A DNA stretch of 33,086 nt from Candidatus Kapaibacterium sp. GTDB lineage: Bacteria > Bacteroidota > Ignavibacteria > Kapaibacteriales > UBA2268. The stretch lies in the NCBI GenBank assembly GCA_026390675.1, contig JAPLFM010000293.1, positions 1 through 33,086 of the forward strand, given 5' to 3'. Below, in pieces: positions 15,948 through 23,394 of this stretch. The stretch's first letter is position 1. Every line of letters starts with the position of its first letter. The position numbers and the translations under genes are program-made. Under the pieces are notes generated by a model. The model saw nothing but the letters and a program-made list of their open reading frames with translations. It was not told the origin of the DNA and did not search any database.

Positions 15948-17174
15948 ATGAATTTTCCTTCCCTAAACGAACAAATGGATATAATCAAGCTTAGTGCAGT
16001 TGATTTACTGCCTATTGAAGACTTGGTTAAAAAAATTGAAAAATCAATTAAAACTAAAAAACCATTAAATATCAAACTTGGTGCCGACCCAAGCCGTCCT
16101 GATTTGCATATTGGGCACGCAGTTGTTTTGCAAAAAATGCGACAATTTCAAGACTTAGGTCATAATGCTATCTTGATTATTGGTGATTTTACTGCTATGA
16201 TTGGCGATCCAACTGGCAAATCTAAAACAAGACCTCAGCTAACTCTTGAAGATACTCGTATAAATGGCAAATCATATATTGACCAAGCTGGGTTGATTTT
16301 ATCTCAAGAAAGACTTGAAGTAAGATACAATTCCGAATGGTTAAACAAAATGACTTTTGCTGATGTGGTAACTCTTACTGCTAAATATACTGTTGCTCAG
16401 CTTTTGGAAAGAGACGATTTTAGTAAAAGGTTCAAATCTGGTACTCCTATTAGTGTGCACGAACTTCTTTACCCACTTGCTCAAGCAATGGACTCTGCTG
16501 AAATTGAAGCAGATGTGGAGCTTGGCGGAACTGACCAAAAATTCAATCTACTTGTAGGTAGAGAAATACAAAGAGCTTATGGCAAAGAAGCACAATGTAT
16601 TTTAACTATGCCTATCTTAGAAGGTACAGACGGAGTGGAGAAAATGAGTAAATCGCTTGATAATTATATTGGGCTTACTGATTCACCTCGTGATATTTTT
16701 GGTAAAGTGATGTCTATTCCTGATAATTTAATTTCAAGATATTTCAGATATGGTGCTTATGCTTTGGAATCTGAAATTAAGGCAATGGAAGAAAATCTTA
16801 AAGATCAAAGTTATAATCCAAGAAATGCAAAAGTAGAAACAGCAATTCGTATCGTTGACAAATATCACCCAAAAGGCTCTGGTCAAGTAGCTTTAGAGGA
16901 ATTTGAGCGAATATTCAAAAATAAAGATTTACCAGATGTAATAGAAGAAATGGAGCTTGATACTAGTGAACTTGGTGCTACTCCAAAGCTATCTGCTGTA
17001 ATGGTAATTACTAAAATGGTAGAATCAAACAAAGATGCAAAACGTATGATAGAGCAAGGTGGGGTTTACCTTGATAATGAAAAAGTTAGTGATATAAATC
17101 AAAATATAGATTTATCAGAATTTAGATTGATTAAGGTTGGCAAACGTAAGTTTTTAAAAGTAAAAAGTAAATAA
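15948..17174 (+). CDS. tyrS: Tyrosyl-tRNA synthetase
   Basis: 408 aa class I aminoacyl-tRNA synthetase that charges tRNA-Tyr. The HIGH signature is DLHIGH (54-57) and the KMSKS loop is EKMSKS (232-236), the combination seen in the TyrZ-like bacterial subgroup rather than the HVGH/KFGKT type. GDFTAMIGDPTGKS and the tyrosine/ATP-site GGTDQKFN are also present. The C-terminal ~65 residues form an S4 RNA-binding domain (GGVYLDNEKVSD). Its TAA stop directly abuts the TTG start of the DUF58 gene, so the two are likely coupled. Confidence 0.96.
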   Translation: MNFPSLNEQMDIIKLSAVDLLPIEDLVKKIEKSIKTKKPLNIKLGADPSRPDLHIGHAVVLQKMRQFQDLGHNAILIIGDFTAMIGDPTGKSKTRPQLTLEDTRINGKSYIDQAGLILSQERLEVRYNSEWLNKMTFADVVTLTAKYTVAQLLERDDFSKRFKSGTPISVHELLYPLAQAMDSAEIEADVELGGTDQKFNLLVGREIQRAYGKEAQCILTMPILEGTDGVEKMSKSLDNYIGLTDSPRDIFGKVMSIPDNLISRYFRYGAYALESEIKAMEENLKDQSYNPRNAKVETAIRIVDKYHPKGSGQVALEEFERIFKNKDLPDVIEEMELDTSELGATPKLSAVMVITKMVESNKDAKRMIEQGGVYLDNEKVSDINQNIDLSEFRLIKVGKRKFLKVKSK

Positions 17175-18071
17175 TTGAAAGAAAGCAGAAAATATCTTGA
17201 GCCTACTACTGTAGCCCAACTTCAGAATATCGAACTTAAAGCAAGACTTGTGGTAGAGGGATTTATCACAGGTTTGCATAAGTCGCCATACCACGGTTTT
17301 AGCGTAGAATTTTCAGAGCATCGCTCTTACCGTAGTGGTGATGAAATTAGGCATATCGACTGGAAGGTTTATGCTCGAAGTAATAAATTTTATGTGAAGC
17401 AATTTGAAGAAGAAACAAATCTCAGATCTATGATTGTTTTGGATTCAAGTGCTAGTATGAATTTTGCTTCAGCAGGCAATATATCAAAATTTGAGTATGG
17501 TTCTTATCTTGCTGCTGCTATGGCATTTTTGATGATGAAACAGCGTGATGCAGCTGGTCTTGCTACTTATGATACAGAAGTTCGCAAATTTATGCATCCT
17601 CGCTCCAAACAGTCTTATATTGCTGAATTAATTAAAGTATTGGATACTACCAAGCCAAGCAATGGCACAGGCACTGCAAATGCTTTGAATGATATTGCAG
17701 AACGATTAAAAAGGCGTGGACTTGTAATAATAATTAGTGATTTCTTTGATGATTTGGATTCGGTTGTTACTGCTTTGAAGCATTTCCGCCATCAAAATCA
17801 CGAAGTCATTGTTTTCCAAACATTAGATCCTCGTGAATTAGATTTCAAATTTGGCTTTACTTCTGATTTCATTGATTTGGAAACAGGCGAAGAAATTAGT
17901 ACACAGCCCTTTCAAATTCAAAAAGCATATCAAGATGCAATGAATGAATTTACAAATAGCATCAGAAAAGAATGTTTCAATCTAAAGATTGACTACCACT
18001 TAATAGACACCTCCCAAACATTTGACATTGCCTTAAAAGAATACCTCAAGAAAAGACAAGGCGGCGGGTGA
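17175..18071 (+). CDS. DUF58 domain protein with von Willebrand A-like fold
   Basis: 298 aa. The TTG start follows the tyrS stop without a gap; no good ATG exists nearby and homologous N-termini (ELKARLVVEGF) begin at about this point. Typical DUF58 blocks: GLHKSPYHGFSVEFSEHR, SGDEIRHIDWKVYAR, and a MIDAS-like DSSASM (~92-97). A VWA-like core ends with VIIISDFFD. DUF58 proteins are usually encoded beside MoxR AAA+ ATPases and are thought to act in chaperone or metal-insertion assemblies in the envelope or cytoplasm. No MoxR gene is visible in this window, so its partner must be elsewhere. It ends 18 bases before the convergent helicase gene. Confidence 0.9.
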   Translation: MKESRKYLEPTTVAQLQNIELKARLVVEGFITGLHKSPYHGFSVEFSEHRSYRSGDEIRHIDWKVYARSNKFYVKQFEEETNLRSMIVLDSSASMNFASAGNISKFEYGSYLAAAMAFLMMKQRDAAGLATYDTEVRKFMHPRSKQSYIAELIKVLDTTKPSNGTGTANALNDIAERLKRRGLVIIISDFFDDLDSVVTALKHFRHQNHEVIVFQTLDPRELDFKFGFTSDFIDLETGEEISTQPFQIQKAYQDAMNEFTNSIRKECFNLKIDYHLIDTSQTFDIALKEYLKKRQGGG

Positions 18072-18089
18072 GGAGGAATTCAGACCAAA

Positions 18090-21000
18090 TTAACTTACTG
18101 CTAACTTTCTTGACTCACTTAATAAAGTTGGAGGAATTGAATCTTCGAGTAGCCAAATAATACTCATAGGCTGGCTTCCTTCATGAGATACATACTTAAG
18201 CTGACCAAGGAATATATAGCCCATCGTTAATTTATTTTCATCTTCATTTTTTTCTCTTACAAATAGTAAAATCTTTTTACCTTTTTGTGAATGATTTATA
18301 TAGCTTAATCCTTTGGGTGAATTTGGTTTTGCTGAGTTTTGACTTTGCCAATGAAACATTAAATCAGTAATAGCATAATCTTGATACATAGTAGTTGGTG
18401 AATAATCTCCTTCAGATTTATCAAGTGTAACAAATAGTGCTTCAATGTTTAAAAATTTATTTTCTGCAACTCCTTCTCGATTTGAACTCTTACTATCTTC
18501 TTTATTTAAATTTAATGCTACAAAGATTTGATTTCGAGTATAACGGCCATGCAGTTTCAAGGGGAAAGTAAAATCTAAATTACAAGACTTTTCAATGCAT
18601 TCACAATTTTTAATTCTAATATCTAAGTAATTTAAAATCTCATTAACTAGTTGATTGTTTTTTAATACCTCATTAATACCTTCAATAACACTTTTGTATC
18701 CTAATTGTAATGGAGCACTTTGAAAAATATCATAAAAAAGAAATAACAAAAAAACTTTGTTTTCAGCATTGTTTAGGAAATCTCTATTTTCAACTAAAGA
18801 TTTAATTTTTTTGAAGTAGCTAATACTATCAGTAGACAACCATGTTGTTCCAAGCATTCGTCCAATTTCTTCATCGAATATTGTACATTTAAAATCAGGT
18901 TCCACTCCTGCTTTATTCAACAAAGTATTCCAAGTATTCTTAGATCTGTAAATATCAAATAAACTTAAATTTTCGAAGTTTAAAAGGTTGGTCAAATTTA
19001 ATTCTAAAGTACAGCTGTTTTTAAAATTCTGAATTTTTTTAAGTAACTTAACTAATCCAGAACTAGAAGCTTTTCTAATGTTTTCTATAATAATTTCTTT
19101 AGCTCTTTTTTCTAAAACTATTGAGCATCCTAATGGTAAATGAGAAAAATCTGAATCAATTTCATACTTGATTGTAGTATGTGTTTTTCCTATCATTGCT
19201 CTAAATTTATGCTCGAAATCATATTCAGGATTTGAATTCCCAACAAAATCAAGTATAGTTAAACAATCTTTACCTTCAAATAATCTTAAACCTCTACCCA
19301 TTTGTTGAAGAAAAATTGTTAAACTTTCAGTTGGTCTTAGAAATAGTACTGTATCAATTTGAGGTATATCTATCCCTTCATTAAACATATCTACAACAAA
19401 TAAATAATTAATTTCTTTTGACTTTAATTTATTAAATAAAGCAACTCTTTCTTCTGAATTATCACTTGTTAAATCAGCTGCTTTCAATCCGTATTCATTA
19501 AATTTTCTAGACATATATTGAGAGTGCTTTTTGGAAACACAAAAACCTAGAGCTCGAACTTCATTAATGTTTGTTAAGTATTTAATGCAATTTTCTAAAA
19601 TGTCATTAACACGTCTATCATCTTCAGAATAAACTTTTTCTAATTCAGAAACTTCATATCTTCCTTTACGCCAACTTATTGTCGATAAATCTACTGAGTC
19701 AGTAATTCCAAAATATTGAAAAGGGCTAAGTAATTTTCGATTCAAAGCTTCCGGTAATCTTAACTCTGCTGAGATAATATTACCAAAATCCAACAATATA
19801 TCTTCCCCATCCATTCTTTCTGGAGTTGCAGTCAAACCAAGTAAAATTTTAGGAGTAAAATGCTTAAGAATAGGTCTATAGCTTTTTGCAGGAATATGGT
19901 GAACTTCGTCTATAACTATATAATCATAAAAACTAGCTGCTAAATTTAAATTTAGGAACCTATTTGAAATTGTTTGTATTAAGGCAAAAACATGTTTATA
20001 ATTACTTGTTTCATTTTTTCCGAACCATAGTTCACCGAAGTTTTGATTTTTTAAAATATGTCTATAAGTGTAAATAGCTTGCCTTAATATTTCTTCTCTA
20101 TGAGCAACAAACAAAAAATTTGAAGATGGGTTTTTGATAAAGTATTCTTTAAAATCGAATGCAGAAATAACTGTTTTGCCAGTCCCTGTTGCTGCTATTA
20201 TAAGGTTTTTAAAATTTCCATTTGATCTTTCGGAAATTAACCGTTCGAGTATTTCTTTTTGAAAATTATGAGGTATAATATCAAAGAAATTTGAAAATTC
20301 ATTATTATCTTGTGTATTTTTTTCTTCGCTTATTGCATTTCTTAATTTGTCTTTATGTATGTTGATATCGTAAACTTCAAACTCATTATCATTCCAATAA
20401 GTATCAAATGTTTTTTGAAACTTATCTATTATATGTGGTATTTCTTGACTTGTAACTTTCAAGTTCCATTCAAGTCCACTTGTCAAAGCTGACCGTGAAA
20501 TATTTGATGAACCAATGTACCCGGTATGAAAATTAGTATTTCTCAAAAATAAATATGCTTTTGCATGTAATCTTTCTTGTTTTGTATTGTATGAAATTTT
20601 AATTTCTGTATTAGGTAATTTGGCTAATTCTTCAATAGCTTTTGAATCAGTAGCTCCCATATAAGTAGTAGTTATGATTTTTAATTTTTTACCACTAATT
20701 GTAAAATCTTTCAATACTTGTAAAAATATTCTCAATCCAGAAAATTTAATAAAGGAGACAATCCATTGAATTTCATCAGCAGTTTGGATTTCTTTTCTAA
20801 TTTCGGATTCTAAAGATATTCCACTTTTATTTCCAGTAAAGAGCGCAGATTGTCTTAAACCTGATGTAGGATATAAAGAACTTAAATGTTTTTCTAAATC
20901 AGGATAAGGAGAGTTTATTTTAGAAAAAACTGCTTTTAAAATTTTCCCTTCTGATTTTATAAGATTTTCCTCTAAACCATGATTTTTAATTTCGCTTGAA

Positions 21001-21233
21001 AGTAATAGAATCAATTTATTTGCGAGTTCGATTTGGTTGGTAACACTATCATCTTTTTCTTTAACAAATCCTAATGCTGTTTGGAAAACCTTAGAAAAAT
21101 ACTGAGATAATAATAATGCTGCATCTTTTCTTTTTAATAAAACAGTCTCTACAAAATATTCTTCAAAATGTAGACTACCAATTTCTTCAGTAATCAATTC
21201 ATTTATTAACTGTTCATAAATTCCAAGTACCAT
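18090..21233 (-). CDS. SauUSI-like type IV restriction enzyme: PLD nuclease - SF2 helicase - DUF3427
   Basis: 1047 aa. Domains in order: a helical N-terminus; a phospholipase-D-like nuclease (~135-270) with HAK (223-225) followed by GSSNISRSAL; an SF2 helicase core with AATGTGKT (347-354), DEVHH (442-446), GLTATPERMDG (~466-476) and QQMGRGLR (643-650); and a C-terminal DUF3427 region (~720-1045) containing LHGRYTRNQIFVAL. This order is that of Staphylococcus aureus SauUSI, a modification-dependent enzyme that needs no methylase partner and cuts DNA with 5-methyl- or 5-hydroxymethylcytosine. By analogy it would act against modified foreign DNA; its specificity cannot be read here. ATG start, with a TAAATTTG -7-like box 35 bases upstream. 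Located in an accessory island. Confidence 0.85.
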   Translation of the reverse strand: MVLGIYEQLINELITEEIGSLHFEEYFVETVLLKRKDAALLLSQYFSKVFQTALGFVKEKDDSVTNQIELANKLILLLSSEIKNHGLEENLIKSEGKILKAVFSKINSPYPDLEKHLSSLYPTSGLRQSALFTGNKSGISLESEIRKEIQTADEIQWIVSFIKFSGLRIFLQVLKDFTISGKKLKIITTTYMGATDSKAIEELAKLPNTEIKISYNTKQERLHAKAYLFLRNTNFHTGYIGSSNISRSALTSGLEWNLKVTSQEIPHIIDKFQKTFDTYWNDNEFEVYDINIHKDKLRNAISEEKNTQDNNEFSNFFDIIPHNFQKEILERLISERSNGNFKNLIIAATGTGKTVISAFDFKEYFIKNPSSNFLFVAHREEILRQAIYTYRHILKNQNFGELWFGKNETSNYKHVFALIQTISNRFLNLNLAASFYDYIVIDEVHHIPAKSYRPILKHFTPKILLGLTATPERMDGEDILLDFGNIISAELRLPEALNRKLLSPFQYFGITDSVDLSTISWRKGRYEVSELEKVYSEDDRRVNDILENCIKYLTNINEVRALGFCVSKKHSQYMSRKFNEYGLKAADLTSDNSEERVALFNKLKSKEINYLFVVDMFNEGIDIPQIDTVLFLRPTESLTIFLQQMGRGLRLFEGKDCLTILDFVGNSNPEYDFEHKFRAMIGKTHTTIKYEIDSDFSHLPLGCSIVLEKRAKEIIIENIRKASSSGLVKLLKKIQNFKNSCTLELNLTNLLNFENLSLFDIYRSKNTWNTLLNKAGVEPDFKCTIFDEEIGRMLGTTWLSTDSISYFKKIKSLVENRDFLNNAENKVFLLFLFYDIFQSAPLQLGYKSVIEGINEVLKNNQLVNEILNYLDIRIKNCECIEKSCNLDFTFPLKLHGRYTRNQIFVALNLNKEDSKSSNREGVAENKFLNIEALFVTLDKSEGDYSPTTMYQDYAITDLMFHWQSQNSAKPNSPKGLSYINHSQKGKKILLFVREKNEDENKLTMGYIFLGQLKYVSHEGSQPMSIIWLLEDSIPPTLLSESRKLAVS

Positions 21234-21267
21234 AAACTAAACACATTCTAATAATTTTTAAAATATA

Positions 21268-21275
21268 CAAATTTA
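21268..21275 (-). promoter_or_regulatory. Candidate -7 promoter box of the PLD-helicase gene
   Basis: The minus strand reads TAAATTTG, 35 bases upstream of the ATG. The nearest TTTG is only 13 bases further up, short for the usual ~19-21, so support is weak. Confidence 0.28.
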
Positions 21276-21368
21276 ATTAACTTCACGACAAAGTTTTAAA
21301 TATATTTCAAAAAACAATAAATTTATAAATTCGCATGTTGAAAAGCATAATCAATTTTATTTCTTCAC

Positions 21369-21414
21369 ATGCTCCCATCCCACACTACAAACAGAAAGAT
21401 TGAATTGAGTTAGA
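21369..21414 (+). pseudogene. 5' scrap of a GNAT acetyltransferase gene
   Basis: ATG-CTCCCAT... here aligns with the start of the intact GNAT gene at 22587: the block ACAGAAAGATTGAA is identical and the surrounding ~45 bases differ by a few changes and short gaps. One frame reads PTLQTERLN, the usual T-E-R-L start of RimJ/RimL-type acetyltransferases, then stops. It runs antisense to the tail of the truncated KilA-N ORF. It is a remnant, not a gene. Confidence 0.45.
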
Positions 21415-21738
21415 TTCATAAAGAAAAAGTCCTTTTCTAACTATTATACCAATAGCATTTGTTTTTTCTATCCATTCAGTAGCACTTATTACAAAGCTAG
21501 GCATCCCAGCCTGCATTTTAAAGTGGTCAGAATCTACTACTTTAAAATCAGGATTGTGAATTTTTTCCCAAACGCTTAAGAATTCTAGTGCATATCTTGT
21601 CCTAAGCCAATTTTTAATAATATCTGCAGCTCTACTATCGCCTGCTTTTGCATTTGCCATATCAGTAAGTGAAATATAATCTTTATTTTCAATTGAAAGA
21701 ATTGTAATATCTTTATTTTCTACTTTTATTTTTTCCAT
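21385..21738 (-). pseudogene. KilA-N domain protein, C-terminally truncated
   Basis: 117 aa. Residues ~1-105 match the KilA-N DNA-binding domain of phage and accessory genes (DYISLTDMAN, IIKNWLRTRYALEFLSVWE, NPDF, QAGMPSFVISATEWIEKTNAIGII). Relatives continue after GII-x-K-x-G with a R-Y-G-G-T-Y-A-H-K-D segment and another ~150 residues. Here the reading leaves homology right after VRKG, and its last ~9 residues (SNSIQSFCL) are simply the reverse complement of the GNAT scrap. So the gene was cut by a recombination or deletion joining two unrelated fragments. The retained domain might still bind DNA, but the gene is probably decaying. A TATATTTG -7-like box lies 20 bases upstream (21758-21765). 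Confidence 0.75.
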
Positions 21739-21831
21739 TATTATTCAATTATTTTTTCAAATATAGTAAAAAATATGATATTAAAAGCAATGCAGTTTAT
21801 TTACAAAATAATTTCTAATGTTTTAATGTAA

Positions 21832-21939
21832 AAATTATATATCATATCATCAAAAGAAGATATTAGAAAAGCAATTCCAATGGAAGAAGCTTTTAGAATG
21901 ATTGAATTGAGTATAAATTCATATATTAATCATAATGGT
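21832..21939 (+). pseudogene. N-terminal scrap resembling the ornithine cyclodeaminase / mu-crystallin family
   Basis: The plus-strand frame reads KEDIRKAIPMEEAFRMIELS, closely like the start of ornithine cyclodeaminase-family proteins (E-D-V-R-x-x-L-P-M-x-E-A-I-x-x-V-E). The upstream codon order is ATG-TAA-AAA, so even the start is broken. Homology ends where the toxin gene begins on the opposite strand (stop at 21926). I read it as the stump of a gene cut off by arrival of the toxin-antitoxin module or by a deletion. Support rests on one short motif. Confidence 0.4.
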
Positions 21940-22183
21940 ATTTACAGCTGTAAATTAAAATGTTATCGTCTTCTATTTTGTAAACTAATCTATGTTCTAA
22001 ATCAATTCTTCTTGACCACAAACCCTTTAAGTCATATTTCAAAGGCTCAGGTTTGCCTTTCCCAGCAAATGGAGTGTGATGGATTTCTTTAATTAGTTCA
22101 TTTATTTTCTTAAGCATTGATTTATCTTGATTAAACCAATTTGTATAATCCTCCCAAGCATTTTTTGAAAATATGATTTTCAT
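21926..22183 (-). CDS. yoeB: YoeB/Txe-family mRNA interferase toxin
   Basis: 85 aa, almost the same length as E. coli YoeB (84). The family pattern is clear: DYTNWFNQDKSMLKKINELI, TPFAGKGKPEPL, GLWSRRID, EHRLVY and the end CKYHYD. The catalytic positions Glu46, Arg65, His83 and Tyr84 are all present at the same numbering as E. coli YoeB, so the toxin appears intact. It acts as a ribosome-dependent ribonuclease that cuts mRNA at the A site when not held by its antitoxin. Its ATG overlaps the antitoxin stop in an ATGA junction, the standard coupling for this module. Confidence 0.95.
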   Translation of the reverse strand: MKIIFSKNAWEDYTNWFNQDKSMLKKINELIKEIHHTPFAGKGKPEPLKYDLKGLWSRRIDLEHRLVYKIEDDNILIYSCKYHYD

Positions 22184-22446
22184 TCTACATCAATCAAATT
22201 GTTCGTAACTATAACTCCAGTTTGCATCTGTTCAATTGATTCAAATATTCTTTTAGCATTATTTTTAGAGCTTAATAAATGTAATGTTTCAATTATAGAA
22301 TTATACTCTTCTAATGAAATCATTACTGTTCCTTTGCCTTTACTACGCTTTATGATTAGAGTTTCATTATTTTCTTCTACTTTATCAAGGAATTGTTTTA
22401 GCCCACTTCTAAGCTCTGAGTAATTTGCAGATAACATATTTTGCAT
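22180..22446 (-). CDS. yefM: YefM/Phd-family antitoxin
   Basis: I place the start at ATG 22446 (88 aa; ATG 22437 is also possible). The track's start at 22494 falls upstream of the predicted -7 box and is unlikely. The N-terminal DNA-binding/dimer fold follows the family: NYSELRSGLKQFLDKVEEN, LIIKR, VMISLEEYNSIIETLHLL. The C-terminal part (AKRIFESIEQMQTG) is the toxin-wrapping helix. It neutralises YoeB and, with it, represses its own promoter. Overlaps the toxin start by 4 bases. The pair seems intact amid gene fragments. Confidence 0.92.
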   Translation of the reverse strand: MQNMLSANYSELRSGLKQFLDKVEENNETLIIKRSKGKGTVMISLEEYNSIIETLHLLSSKNNAKRIFESIEQMQTGVIVTNNLIDVE

Positions 22447-22464
22447 TAATTTGTTAATAAAGCA

Positions 22465-22495
22465 CAAATATAAGTACTTAATTTGCAATATCAAA
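22465..22495 (-). promoter_or_regulatory. Bacteroidota-type promoter of the yefM-yoeB operon
   Basis: On the minus strand TTTG (22492-22495) and TATATTTG (22465-22472) are spaced by exactly 19 bases, matching the Bacteroidota -33/-7 consensus. The antitoxin ATG at 22446 lies 18 bases past the -7 box, leaving a short leader. Confidence 0.55.
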
Positions 22496-22553
22496 AGAAA
22501 TTATATTATTCTCTCAAACAGACCTAATTGATGGTATATTTGAAAATATTTAC

Positions 22554-22561
22554 TATATTTG
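22554..22561 (+). promoter_or_regulatory. Candidate -7 promoter box of the GNAT gene
   Basis: TATATTTG lies 25 bases before the GNAT ATG. A second TATATTTG occurs at 22535-22542. No -33 TTTG lies at the ideal distance (ATTG sits 23 bases up), so support is modest. The region between it and the divergent yefM promoter is only ~60 bases. Confidence 0.35.
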
Positions 22562-22586
22562 TAAATTAAGTTTAATAAATTATTTT

Positions 22587-23150
22587 ATGTACCCATTCCC
22601 TACTCTACATACAGAAAGATTGAAATTGCGAAGGATAGAAATTAGTGATATTACTTCGCTTATTAAGTATTGCAATAACAAAGCTATTTCAGATAATATA
22701 TTTAAAATACCTTATCCCTATACTGAAGAAGATGCAATCTTTAGAATGAATTTTGTTCTCCAAGGTTTCAAAAATAAAGACAGATTTGTTTTTGCTATTA
22801 CTTATGATGGAAATGATGAACTAATTGGAGAAATTGGTTTGCATCTTGATAAAGATAACAATAATGCACAATTTGGATATTGGGTAGCAGAGCCATTTTG
22901 GAATAAAGGAATTGCCTCAGAAGCTTTGAGAGCTATTCTTAAATTTGGATTTGAAGAGTTAAAGCTAAACAAGATTTATGCTACTCATTATCCTGAAAAC
23001 CCAGCATCAGCAAAAGTAATGATTAATAATAAAATGATTAAAGAAGCAGAGCTAAAAGATCATTATAAAATTGATGGATTGTATAGAACAGTTATTCAGT
23101 ATAGGCTAACAAAAGAGGAATATTTAGAATATGGGATTTTAGTTATTTAA
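22587..23150 (+). CDS. GNAT-family N-acetyltransferase (RimJ/RimL-like)
   Basis: 187 aa, normal length. It starts with the typical HTERLKLRRIEISD. The central core has LIGEIGLHLD, then GYWVAEPFWNKGIASEAL, which holds the acetyl-CoA pyrophosphate loop (the Q/R-x-x-G-x-G/A equivalent is NKGIAS). NPASAKVMINN and a C-terminal strand complete the fold. RimJ/RimL-like enzymes transfer an acetyl group to protein N-termini or small molecules; the substrate here is unknown. It is divergent from yefM-yoeB, and a decayed copy of its first ~45 bases lies at 21369-21414, pointing to past duplication or rearrangement. Confidence 0.92.
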   Translation: MYPFPTLHTERLKLRRIEISDITSLIKYCNNKAISDNIFKIPYPYTEEDAIFRMNFVLQGFKNKDRFVFAITYDGNDELIGEIGLHLDKDNNNAQFGYWVAEPFWNKGIASEALRAILKFGFEELKLNKIYATHYPENPASAKVMINNKMIKEAELKDHYKIDGLYRTVIQYRLTKEEYLEYGILVI

Positions 23151-23394
23151 TTTAGTTATCTACTTTAGGTTTTCAAATTTCTGAATAAACTATTTGGTAT
23201 AGATTAAATTGAAAGTTTCTATCAAATCTCAATAAAATATTAAGTAAAATTTATAAATGTAATTTTTTATTAGTATTTACTATGTTTTTTTCTTAATTTG
23301 AAACTGCGGCATTGTAAAAGGTTAAAAATATTATTTAAACCTTTTGAAAAAAACAATCTTACCTTTTATAAAAACATATTAAAAAGAATTAAAT

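Noticed and set aside
18090-21233. Reading the helicase protein as a type III restriction R subunit
   Set aside because: No Mod gene is adjacent, and the PLD domain at the N-terminus with DUF3427 at the C-terminus fits SauUSI-type enzymes better.
21880-22092. 70-aa plus-strand ORF opposite the toxin gene
   Set aside because: Only its first ~20 residues resemble anything (the cyclodeaminase stump); the rest is the antisense of yoeB.
22447-22494. Long N-terminus of the antitoxin in the ORF track
   Set aside because: It would start upstream of the predicted -7 box and adds residues foreign to the YefM family.
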